From Ascarosepion bandense (Eukaryota > Mollusca > Cephalopoda > Sepiida > Sepiidae): a stretch of DNA of 64,000 nucleotides. Below, piece after piece: positions 1 through 9,029 of the stretch (position 1 is its first letter; each line of letters begins with the position of its first letter). The notes below the pieces were generated by a model, which saw only the letters and a list, made by a program, of their open reading frames with translations, was not told the origin of the DNA and did no database searches. A program made the translations under genes and the position numbers. The DNA lies in NCBI GenBank assembly GCA_037127315.1, contig JBBBDQ010001611.1, positions 248,001 to 312,000 on the forward strand, given 5' to 3'.

Positions 1-384
1 CAAACTTCACACAAATATTCTTTAGGCAGATTCTGAGCTCCAGGACAATGGATTAGTTTTAAAGCTTTCATTACATCCGAGCAACGCCGGGCTATACTGC
101 TCGTAAATTAATATTACCGTGACTAGTAACCAAAAAAACGTAAATATTATCTGGAGATAAATGTAGAACAAGAAGGAAATTCTAGGGTTTGTTGAGGTGA
201 ATACTTAAATGAGTGACCGGTTTGTGTTGTATCAATTTCATCATATATCTAGAGGGAAATTTACGACTAGACTAAGTTCGCGTTCATATATAATAGGTAT
301 TTGTAGTGTGTAGCAAGGTGTGAATATTTGATTGATCCTTGATAGTTCTACTCACTATCAAAACACACAAACGACGGAAGAAAA

Positions 385-850
385 ACTTTGTTTTTACCAG
401 AATTTATTATCGGTGTGCATGATATTAACAACCTAAGATACGCTAATAACACGCCTTTAATGACATGTACGAAAAGAAAACTACAGGTATCCCAAAAACT
501 ATTTAGTAACGGAAAGCTAGAAGAAAGGACTAATCACAAATTGTATGAAGAAAGAATATATAGTTGTCATCAAGTAAAAAAGACCAAGATACAAGCAACG
601 AATTGGAATTGTCAAAATCAAAAAATTACAGAAATTTAAGTATCTGGAAATTATTTTATTGAACAGAAGAAATGTGACATAGAAATCTGAAACGCATTGG
701 AATGGCAAAAATAGCCATTCAAAGACTAAAGAATGTGTTAAGAAGTAGAAGACAGTTTCATTAGAAGCAAAGAAAAGAGTGCAGAACTGCCATGTAATAT
801 AAATACTCCTATATGGCAATGATTGATGGACAACTTTCATAAAAGAAACA
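385..850 (+). mobile_element. RTE-clade LINE reverse transcriptase fragment (decayed)
   Basis: Reading + with frame changes gives an RTE-type palm region. The stretch IIGVHDINNLRYANN stands where RTE proteins have GGHNxNNLRYADD, so both catalytic Asp of YADD are now Asn. It continues through the thumb region (FKYLEI, then SLEAKKRVQNCHVI and LLYGND). Stops and frameshifts throughout make it dead. A parallel copy lies at 31991-32460. The clade call rests on remembered family motifs. Confidence 0.7.
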
Positions 851-869
851 AATAAATTAAAGAAACAGG

Positions 870-1620
870 GACAAGTTTCTGCAGAGGAGTGCTGGGAATA
901 CTATAGATATGCCTTTGTCTTAAGAAAAATGAAAATGATATTTATGCTTAAATTCAGTAAGCCATGAAATTTAGAAATGAGAAAGAATGAAGAAAAATTT
1001 AAGTGGAAAATATATCGGAAAGAAAGAGGGACAGAGGGAAAAAGTATGAAACAACAACAACTAGATGGTGTAAATAAATGTCGGAACAGGGAGTTGGATA
1101 GATATTAAAAAGACACACGTTGTTCAGCGCTATGAAAGATAAGAATGTTGCGGTGAGCCATGATCGTTAACGTCTTCAATGATCAAGGCACATAAAAAGA
1201 GTCACATTTCAAGTTTTACATCATATGCCGTCGTCAGCATGATCGTCAAGTATTTTTAATCATATTTGCAAAAAGGGCATCTAATAAGCGATAGTTAAGA
1301 ATTTGACAACGACTATTAATAAAAATTTGGGGAGAAATGAAAGTTAAATATAAAAATCTGCCAAACCACAAATAAATAGATACAAGTTTCTTTGAAATAT
1401 CGAATAAGTAAAAATATATATTTATATCTTGTTAATAGATCAATAATTATATCTGTAAAATATCGAAATCAAATATTTCTTCTTGACATTTTGAGAAGTC
1501 CAAACAATGAAAAATATACGAATTTTCTAATCTGAAGATGAAATATAAAATTCTATATGGAATTATGTTTTAGAGAAGATTAATTTAGGAGATTTTATTT
1601 TTCAATACAAAAAAAAACTT
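870..1620 (+). repeat. Diverged paralogue of the gene-upstream module
   Basis: Starting at the phrase GAGGAGTGCTGGGAATACTA, this segment parallels about 3897-4700, the DNA upstream of gene A. It keeps the same order of small landmarks but is more diverged than the modules upstream of genes A, B, C and E are from one another. The promoter, leader exon and gene do not follow; the segment runs into the 3' end of an R2-like LINE. It looks like an older duplication truncated before the gene. Confidence 0.65.
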
Positions 1621-1624
1621 CACT

Positions 1625-2840
1625 GGGCTTTCATATTTTTTATCTCCCTAACAATCCTAGCGTTACATAGCCAAAATTTTCCTCAATCTGTGAGCTGAAC
1701 TTAGAAAGACATTTTTTGTATATCTCTTAAGCGATCGTTTCCAGGGATACATTGAAAGTGTTTTTATTCCATTTTTTATCATTTCAAGTGAACCCACACT
1801 CACTGTTACGATTATTGTTTTCAATTTCTACATTTTTCTCTTTCATTTTCCAGGTTTCTATATATTTTTTTATAGTAAAATCCGTTAGACAATCCGTATC
1901 AATTAATAAGCAATATGTTTTTTGGTTTTTTTAAAAATAACGTCCGGGCTATTTCATTTCTGTAACCGGTGCTGTGTGATGTTTATACCAGTGTTGGTTT
2001 ATATATTTCCATAGTGTTTGCACATTGTCCTATCTTACACCATGTCGATGCTTTTCATATTGAATCCACATTAATATGTAAAATATTTGCCTAAATGTTC
2101 CTAGTGAGAAGACTTTGGTCTTGCGCAGCAAGAATAAAGACTTCAGATTCAGATTTTAATCCAGATACACGTAACCATCGATGGGTTTTAACTTGATTAA
2201 CATTGGGTTTTAGATATAAGTTCTGGATATTCGCCATGCAGAGGTTTCTCTTACCAGCGTTGTTTCATAAGGTCAAAAGCTTTACCATTGCCTTTTTTTT
2301 TTCATATTTTTGCTGCAGTAATGTTCATGGTTTCTGTTCAGTTATTTTTACAGAAGCTACTAAATATAAATCTTCTTTCATCATCAAAGTCAGCCTTTGA
2401 ATGATGTATCTTTTGTTTAGAAAAATTCTTTCTTGTCTTAGAATCTTTTCGTCTGATATGGTTTAAAGTCCAGTTCAAGATGTTGAGGCTGTATTGGACC
2501 ACATGGATAGCAAGGTTATTGATGTCCATAAATCTGTTTTGAGAATTCAATTCAGTTTTTAATATCAGTAGTAGCCTTTTACAGTTTGCAGTATACATTC
2601 TACATCTTTGTCATTCTTAGCATTCAACCTAAATCATCTATGTAGAGTCTTATATTTTCAGCCTTCAGTTCTATTGTCTGATATATTCTTTCATTAGTTG
2701 TTAGGATTAATGATTCCGGAATTTATTGCATTTGCAATATTACTGATCATTTCGATGACTGACGAATCTGTTAAAGAGTTTCTTTTGCGTACATATCTTA
2801 AAGTAACTACCGGAGAAATATCTGTTAGGAATTTACGCTA
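1625..2840 (-). mobile_element. R2-like LINE, decayed copy a (upstream of gene A)
   Basis: Minus-strand frames give the tail of a non-LTR retrotransposon protein: LILKTELNSQNRFMDINNLA and a following HSKAD region match the segment after the RT domain. The copy shares its 3' part with five other copies in the window. Most of the RT core is missing, because the sequence jumps near 2650 from the post-RT region to the N-terminal side. The R2-like call comes from the better copies, which show an FQGDSLS RT motif, a C-terminal CxxC zinc-knuckle start and a DMxxxAD-type endonuclease region. All frames are broken. Confidence 0.7.
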
Positions 2841-4900
2841 GAGTTTTAGTTGATAGAAGTTAACACAACTTAAGCAGGTACATCTACTCATTTTCGAAAA
2901 CCAACTTTTAAATTGAACTTTTAGAAATAAAAATGTTTCTTGAAACTTTTGTTTTAGATTTTATTGAAAGGTAAATGATTCAATTTTCTATTTCCAATAA
3001 GTGAAATATTTTGGTGTATTTCACACAAAAATATTATTGAGTAGAATCTAAAAGTTTTTTTTTTGTTTTTTTTCAATTCTTCTCCCATTTATGTGCGATC
3101 GGGGCATTTGTAAACAAAACTCAATTCTTCGTTTTAAAACTTTCAAAAGTAGAATAAAAATCTGTAACATAATCTTTAGAAAATTAGCAAATTTAATGTT
3201 GAATTAATCAGATTTACACAAGTATTAATTCTTTATAGCATAAAATTGAGAATAGAACTATTCTTTATACACAGTGTTCTACATTCTGGCCATTCCTTTG
3301 TATTTGACATATTGATGACAGCTCGACAGCTGTGGGAAAGATAAGTGTATAGCGACTGGAAATTATAAAATTGTCAAAATTATTTCCGGTAAGAAACCGT
3401 GAAAAGCATGACTTTTTCATGGACACAGAAATTACCACTCACAAAACAAACATCAAATATTTAAACATTACTGTAGAAATGCTATGGCTAGATGATTTGT
3501 ATTAAACTTTCCAATTTTCGATGAGTAAATATAGTCTTTAATTAATAACGTAACATCCCGATATCTAAAAGAAGTTAAAATTATTTGAAAATATTTTTTG
3601 AAACTTTATAAATTATGACAATTTCAAAAATTAAAACAGTTCTTTTAAATTGTATTAATAACCGAATTTCTATTTTTTTAATCTATAATGTCTTTAATAT
3701 ATATTGTTTATTAAAGCAAAAAGAGGCTTAACTAATTAAATAATGTCACAGATTTATTGCATTTTTTATCAAATGGGTGAGCAAAATGGTGGGTATGATA
3801 ATTGATTATTTACACTCTCCAACAAATTTTGCGTTCCACGAACAAAACCAATTTTGATTTTAAAATTTAATTTCATAAAACCAGGAATATGTTTTCATGG
3901 AGGAGTGCTGGGAATACTATAGATATTCCTTTGTTTTAAGAAAAATGAAAATGAAGACGATATTTATACTTAATATCAATTAGAGATTAAATTTATATAT
4001 GAGAAAGAAGGATCGAAAAAATTGGCGGTGTATTTATTGGAACAATATAGGAACAGAAAGAAACAGTATGAAACAAAAATAACGAGATCGTGTAAATAAA
4101 TATCGGAAACAGGAGTTGGATAGATATTGAAAATACAAAAGTTTTTACGCGCTAAAAAAAGATAAGAATGTCGCGGAGAGCCATAACCGTTAATATCTTC
4201 AATTACCACGGTCTGTACAATGAGTCAAAGGTCAAGGTTTTGCATCACCTGCCAACGTTAGCATGATCGTTGAATAAAAAGACTTTGAATATCCTTTTTT
4301 GAGCAAGGCAATCTAATAAAGAATAGTTATGAATTTGGCAATGAATGTCAATCAAAATCTGGTGAGAAATGAAAAGTTAATATAATATATTTATATAAAA
4401 ATCTGCCAAACAACAACAAAAATATAAGCAAGTTTCGTTGAAATATCGAATAAATTAAAAGATATTTGACTTTTTGTTAGTCGTTCAATAATTAAATCTG
4501 CAAAATAACTAAATCAAATATTTCATCATGATGTTTTGACAAGTCTAAAGACGTTTTCCATTCTTCTCATCTCAGGATCAAATATATAATTCTATTTGGA
4601 ATTTTCAAAACAAAAGTTCTTTACTGTGCTATAGTAAAGTCCAATTCATTAAAGTTTAATAACGTATTGACATAGAAACAGTGAAAAATATCCGATTTAA
4701 TAATAAATACGAAATACTTAAAAGTCCTTTGGCAAAATAAATCTTAATAAATGACAAAGGCTGGTGGCTAGTCAATGTTTAAGCAGAAATAAATAAATTT
4801 GGCACGAAAAAATCATGAACAACTTATATAAAATATGAAATGAACTAAAACATATTTTTTTCATAAATAAGTAAAGATTAAACCCCTTCTTAACATTCCA
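2841..4900. repeat. A/T-rich upstream module of unit A
   Basis: No coding signal is seen here. The stretch is repeated with good conservation upstream of genes B (11936-12868 and 14471-15640), C (35871-37930) and E (54771-56820), in inverted form in unit D, and as a gene-less remnant at 23285-24420. Recognisable landmarks are GTACATTCTGGCCATTCC (near 3280), TATCAAATGGGTGAGCAAAA (near 3768) and GAGGAGTGCTGGGAATACTA (near 3900). Its job, beyond holding upstream regulatory DNA for the peptide gene, is unknown. Confidence 0.8.
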
Positions 4901-4962
4901 AAGAGAATTCTTTATTGAAAAGTACTAATCTTTTCGTAAGACAACAAAGGGAATTAAAGTAA

Positions 4963-5076
4963 GTCACGTAGATATTCTGCTATAAAAATCGGGCTCTCTC
5001 ACATCTAAGTCACTTTCTTTGACAAGGTTCAGCTGTTGAATCGTCAATTTGTGTTCCCACAACACAGCACCACAAA
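4963..5076 (+). promoter_or_regulatory. Core promoter and noncoding leader exon, gene copy A
   Basis: A TATA box (TATAAAAA, 4981-4988) lies 31 bases before an initiator-like TCACTTT, giving a probable start at 5012. The leader exon would be 5012-5076 (65 nt), with donor GTAAGT at 5077 and no upstream ATG. Twelve bases 5' of the TATA box is GTCACGT (4963-4969), an ACGT-core site of the kind bound by some bZIP and bHLH factors. TATA spacing, leader length and GTCACGT are the same in all five copies. The start site is inferred; no transcript was available. Confidence 0.75.
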
Positions 5077-5237
5077 GTAAGTCAATACAATTATTATTAT
5101 CGCTATTTCTTTACATTTACATTTGTGAACAATTTTATATTCAGGCAGTTTTGATGAAATAGTAATCTGAATTTCGTGAAGGTTTATTTTTTCCGATGTC
5201 TTACCAATTAAATTTTAAGTCAAATCAATGAATATCA

Positions 5238-5330
5238 TGTGTGTGTGTTTGTGTTTCTGTTTATTTGCCTATGTGTGTGTGAGTGTGTGTATGTGTGTGT
5301 ATGTGTGTGTGTGTGTGTGTTTGTGTGTCC
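5238..5330 (+). repeat. (GT)n microsatellite in intron 1, copy A
   Basis: An imperfect TG-rich tract lies inside the first intron of gene A. Matching tracts are in B (15919-16004) and D (50455-50500, as CA on the + strand). It is missing from C and E. The Cys/Val-rich frame across it is an artefact. Confidence 0.9.
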
Positions 5331-5407
5331 TATATTTAACGTCAACTTTCCACAGATTTCATATAAAAGGGGAAAAAGATCATTTTCTACAGCAATAATC
5401 AAATATT

Positions 5408-5576
5408 TGATTGGTAGCTACGGATGTGACAGGCTTCATCGTTCATGTCTCATTTCGGTCAGTGGGATTATTAATATATTTGTGCGTAAATGAATGACAC
5501 TAACATGCTAAGAAATGGAACTCGGCTCTGCTTTCCCACGCTGAACGTTTATTGATTACATCAACTGCATGTCCAA
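5408..5576 (-). mobile_element. tRNA-derived SINE in intron 1, copy A
   Basis: Reverse-complemented, the segment starts with a degenerate box A (TTGATGTAATCAATAA) and has a box B-like GAGTTCCATTTC about 40 bases on, followed by a tRNA-unrelated body ending near TAGCTACCAATCAA. A cleaner relative of the same family is at 25797-25969. The element is antisense to the gene, is shared at the same place by copies A, B, C and D, and is absent from E. Confidence 0.65.
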
Positions 5577-5872
5577 CATTACAGCAGATGATAATCGAAG
5601 TCATATATTTAGATATTTACCTGATATGGCCGTGAAAGACAATTTACATTTTTGACGTAACCAGGTATAACAGATAATAAATAAAATCAATAATGCTTTC
5701 AATTTAATATTCGCCCTAAAAATTACTAAATGACAATGAAAAATATTAATTATTACCGTTAAAGAAATTCAAGATAAGTACCTTAACTATTGCGAATGGG
5801 TGAGGACCTGCGAAACTTTTTATACCATTATTATATATTATTAATTATTTTGAATATTTTTTACAGATCATC

Positions 5873-6309
5873 ATGTCTGGAAAACTCATCTTTCTCTTGA
5901 CTCTCTGCGTCTTCACTGCCTTCGCAGGTACGAATAATTAACATATTTTCTGTTATGCATAAATATTTTACATGTTTTATCATATCTTTCTTAAATTTTT
6001 AACTGTTCAGTAACAGCTTTGCCCAAAATGTTCTTTTCAGACATTCTGAAAGAAATTTCATCTAATATGTATAATATAAATTGAAAATATAAAAACAAAT
6101 TTGTTAAATAATCACATTATATTCTACAGTGAACAAATATTTTTTAACTAAAACTAGTATATTATTAATAAAGTTTTTGTTTCTTTTCAGTAAGCAACGT
6201 CATCGCAGAGGAACAGCAAGAAGCTTCTGGTGAAGATGTTCAAGTAACTGAGGAGACAGCCACAGAAGCTGCCTCCGATGCCGATGCTGAAGGCAGCAAT
6301 GAGTCATAG
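5873..6309 (+). CDS. Small secreted acidic peptide precursor, copy A (57 aa)
   Basis: I do not recognise this family. Coding exons are 5873-5927 (within exon 5867-5927 after a TTTTTTACAG acceptor) and 6191-6309; the 263-nt intron has a GTACGA donor and TTCTTTTCAG acceptor and splits codon 19 after its first base. Residues 1-24 form a signal peptide: Lys4, a hydrophobic core LIFLLTLCVFTAFAV, and a VIA cleavage site after Ala24 (Ala18 is the alternative). The mature 33 residues contain nine Glu, three Asp, much Ala and Thr, and no Lys, Arg or Cys, so the peptide is strongly anionic and probably disordered. The start is the first ATG in the spliced mRNA. Differences from the other copies are Thr10 (Ala elsewhere) and Ser47 (Ala elsewhere). 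AATAAA lies at 6368-6373. Conservation in five copies supports a real gene; function is unknown. Confidence 0.85.
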
Positions 6310-6367
6310 ACAATTGAAATACTGGACATGATTACTTTTTTTGTTATTGTAACATTTCAATGTGCAA

Positions 6368-6373
6368 AATAAA
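6368..6373 (+). terminator. Polyadenylation signal, copy A
   Basis: AATAAA lies 59 bases after the stop codon. A second AATAAA at 6596-6601 is followed by a TG-rich stretch typical of a downstream cleavage element, so a longer 3' end is possible. The second signal is also kept in C, D and E but not B. Confidence 0.7.
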
Positions 6374-6834
6374 AGTAGATGGTTGATTTGAATTTAACGT
6401 TTTGTCCTTATTTCTGTCACTGATTTTAACATATCAAATGATTTCTAAAACTTATTTCGACACCGACAGTGAATTTAGAGAAATATTGTTGATGAAATAT
6501 ACATTTTATTTGGACGGGAAAATGTGTGAGATTTTTATTAGTGTTCATTCTCATTTCATTTTTTTTTTTTTCATGTTGGGCCTCTAATTGGTGTTAATAA
6601 AGTATCTGTGATTTGTGAAATATTTTCAGTCCTTTCTCAAATGGTCTATATTAACAAATATATTATTAACCTATGTACCCAAATTTATCACAATCAACGC
6701 ATAAAAATCATTGATGATATATCTCTAAAGAAACATTATTCAAGAACATCAAAAATTAATCGCTTGAAACTAAATAACTCTTTAACATCGTTATTTCGTT
6801 TTAACACTGTAAGTGATTCTATTTGCACACACGT

Positions 6835-6954
6835 TAAACGGATGTAGACGGACACTGGATTTGAACACAGGGATAGGTATTTGTAATATATCTATGCGTG
6901 CATATATGATTATTACCAAAAAACCAACCTTTTCTTCTTTACATAGGAGGGGCT

Positions 6955-6992
<38 letters not shown>

Positions 6993-7060
6993 AAGAAAGA
7001 GAGAGAAAAAAGAAAGAGAGAGTGAGAGCAGGAAGGGAATAGACACCGGGGTGGCCGAGA
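6835..7060. repeat. tRNA T-arm-like motif and (GA)n tract, unit A
   Basis: Just past gene A is a short motif near 6855 that reads GGATTCGAACCCAGG in copy C. It is the reverse complement of a tRNA T-arm, so it is probably a SINE relic. A GA-rich tract (about 6955-7030) follows, then a conserved stretch containing GACACCGGGGTGGCCGAGAG. The same string recurs after each gene (17320-17580, 39710-39925, 48640-48920 inverted, 58160-58385). Confidence 0.6.
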
Positions 7061-7766
7061 GTAGACAGTCCGATCACAGAGTGTTTCCGAGGAAACACTG
7101 TTATTATGAGATTGTTTTTCTCATGTTGCCGAATGAAAGGCTTCACCCGATTCTCCACTAATTTTGTTTTTCTCACTTTGCACAATACTTTCAGTTCATT
7201 TGGAATCTATGTAATGATGAAGATAGCTAGGGACACGTGTTAACTGTGTGGAATTTAGTTTTCTCTAATATTGGTTGTCTTAAATGAAATATGAAAGTGA
7301 GCCATTGATTCCCATTAGTTTCCATAAATTCTGCACCATGCCACACAAGCAGTTGAATCATGTCATGTTGAGAGACCAACAAAAATCATTGTTACAACAA
7401 AGATGAGCTTATGGCAAGAATTATGGCAGCATTCACCAACATTCTGAAGTCTATTGATATTTTTAAAATCAGATGTCACAGTTACTTTCGTTATTTAAAC
7501 ATAATATATATTTATTGAAACCTAATTATGAATTTACATGAATTATATGTTTTAAGATATTTGCCTCGATGGAAAAATGGTGAATTTCGGATGTTGAATT
7601 CCGTATAATTTAAGGGCCCGTCAGATTGTAAGACTTTACTGAATGCATTTCATATTATTGTCAGATTTGCTCAATATTCAGTTCTGAGTATCGGACACGG
7701 GTAACTTTCTTGGAATAAGAAAACAAAGACTACATTTCTTGTATATCAAATCATCTAATATGTGTG
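7061..7766. repeat. Non-coding part of unit A
   Basis: No gene is seen. The stretch aligns with the same position after C and E. Compared with B, C and D, it lacks about 850 bases between ATAAATTCT and GCACCATGCC (present at about 40190-41050 in unit C). E lacks them too. Confidence 0.6.
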
Positions 7767-8035
7767 ATGAGCATCTTGAACGTGTTTTAACAGGGAATGA
7801 AAGATGCTACACCAAAATATGAAGGCGCATTGAAATCTCTAAATTTAAATAAAGTATAAAGAATCGGGAAAATACCGTTAGAAACAAAGGAAAAATTTCT
7901 AGACTGTTATGTTATATCGGTCGCTATAAATGGCAGCGTAAACTTGAATATCTGATCACAGAAGAAGTAGGAAATTCAGGAAAAAGAAACCTGAACCTAT
8001 AGGGAATCACATCGTGTGAAAATAGGAGCAGCATA
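7767..8035 (+). mobile_element. RTE-clade LINE thumb-region fragment, unit A
   Basis: Read with frame changes this gives, best seen in unit B, a LGSVLTGNERCYTKIRRRIE stretch, then KISLETKEKFLDCYVIS and a WFYR remnant. This is the order of the post-palm region of RTE-type LINE proteins. Stops and a frameshift occur in every copy. Parallel fragments are at 18711-18980, 41621-41890, 46383-46655 (-) and 59208-59478. Confidence 0.65.
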
Positions 8036-8040
8036 AAAAA

Positions 8041-8355
8041 AAACCAATGTAGAGTATCAATTTACATGCCCGTTCAGAGATGGTATCTCTGGTACTAGTA
8101 ATATACTCACTCCATATAATGGCTTTACTACAACCCCGCTCTTCCGTAGACTTGTTGTCTTCCTCATGATCAAACTTAAATCAAACCACATTTCTAAAAA
8201 AAGATTACGATGTAGTTAATATTAGACAGATTTTAGCCGATAACACAATAATTTTCACTCATACGCACAGTAAAATGTAACCTTCAGATATTGGAGGCCA
8301 TATACATTAAATCAAATTAATAAAATCACATTTCAATCTGGTCAGAACATATTAT
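8041..8355 (+). mobile_element. Penelope-like element, GIY-YIG endonuclease fragment, unit A
   Basis: The frame, clearer in sister units, reads VEYQFTCPFRDGISGTNN, then YIGFTTTPLFRRLVV, then LADNTIIFTH and LQILEAIYIK. That is the C-terminal GIY-YIG endonuclease pattern of Penelope-like elements, including the YIG motif and the LEAxxI block. In unit A the YIG part is damaged (CATATAATGG for CATATATTGG). It directly follows the RTE fragment and is repeated in every unit. Confidence 0.65.
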
Positions 8356-8570
8356 ATTTCATTTAGACATATAGTTCTGTTTAACGTTTCTTTATGCTAA
8401 CGACCCTGTAACATCTCTGAAGTTCGCTTTCAACCAGCATAATGAAAAATGTATTCAAATGTTGGACAAATTTTGTCTGTATTTTTACCTAAACTTTAAG
8501 ACAAATACTGTTTATGGAAGGGCACATGATTAAATAAATTGACATTCATTTTCTGTCATGTTTATTAGTA

Positions 8571-8572
<2 letters not shown>

Positions 8573-8619
<47 letters not shown>
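8573..8619. repeat. (TA)n microsatellite, unit A
   Basis: A pure TA tract. A shorter TA tract near 8732-8748 precedes GTGGGTGATTGCGCACAC. The (TA)n plus that phrase recurs at 19527-19590, 42419-42497 and 60318-60370. Confidence 0.95.
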
Positions 8620-8621
<2 letters not shown>

Positions 8622-9029
8622 ACAAGACCGACTCTGTAAGTATCTAAATCCTAAAATTATACGAAAATAAACTCTGAGGACAACAAATAACAGACAGAAT
8701 CTAACTCCGTTATTGTCCGTCGCTTTTACGTATATATATATATATATAGTGGGTGATTGCGCACACAAATACATATACACACTTACTTTTATGTATAAGT
8801 TTTAATTTAAAGTGATAAATAAAATCGTTGTTTGTAAATTCAGAGTAACTTCCCTTGATTTTCTCAAGCGGCATGGAAATATTTATGTACTATATAATTG
8901 TCAATTTCCATGTTGAAAATAGAGGGAGTCTTTTAGCAATTTGAAGGGCATGTTGACCAATGTATATGATTGTTTTTCTCATATTGGTTTATTAATTGTA
9001 TTTCATATGACTTTATTTTCATCATAATC

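Larger units (their letters stand above)
1..1620 (+). repeat. Segmental duplicate block, copy 1
   Basis: The whole block recurs in the same orientation at about 31604-33215 with only scattered substitutions and small indels. It begins inside a sequence that, in the second copy, is preceded by (GT)n and (TA)n tracts. It contains an RTE reverse transcriptase fragment (about 385-850) and a diverged copy of the DNA upstream of the acidic-peptide gene (about 870-1620), then joins the 3' end of an R2-like LINE. Only the units of gene copies A and C carry it, so it marks them as related. Confidence 0.85.

Noticed and set aside
388..639. 83-codon frame considered as a host gene
   Set aside because: It aligns by motif to the RTE palm region and is duplicated with its block at 31991.
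517..840. 107-codon minus-strand frame rich in Phe and Leu
   Set aside because: Antisense of a decayed RTE fragment; composition is explained by the A-rich opposite strand.
5239..5493. Cys/Val-rich open frame, with a similar one at 31078-31290
   Set aside because: Translation of (GT)n microsatellites.
6913..7185. Ser/Leu-rich minus-strand frames over GA tracts, also at 17414-17698, 39700-39984 and 58158-58550
   Set aside because: Microsatellite translations within the repeat unit; the frames are not conserved between units.
8573..8619. Long (TA)n considered as a replication or matrix-attachment signal
   Set aside because: Ordinary TA microsatellite, repeated with each unit; no further evidence.
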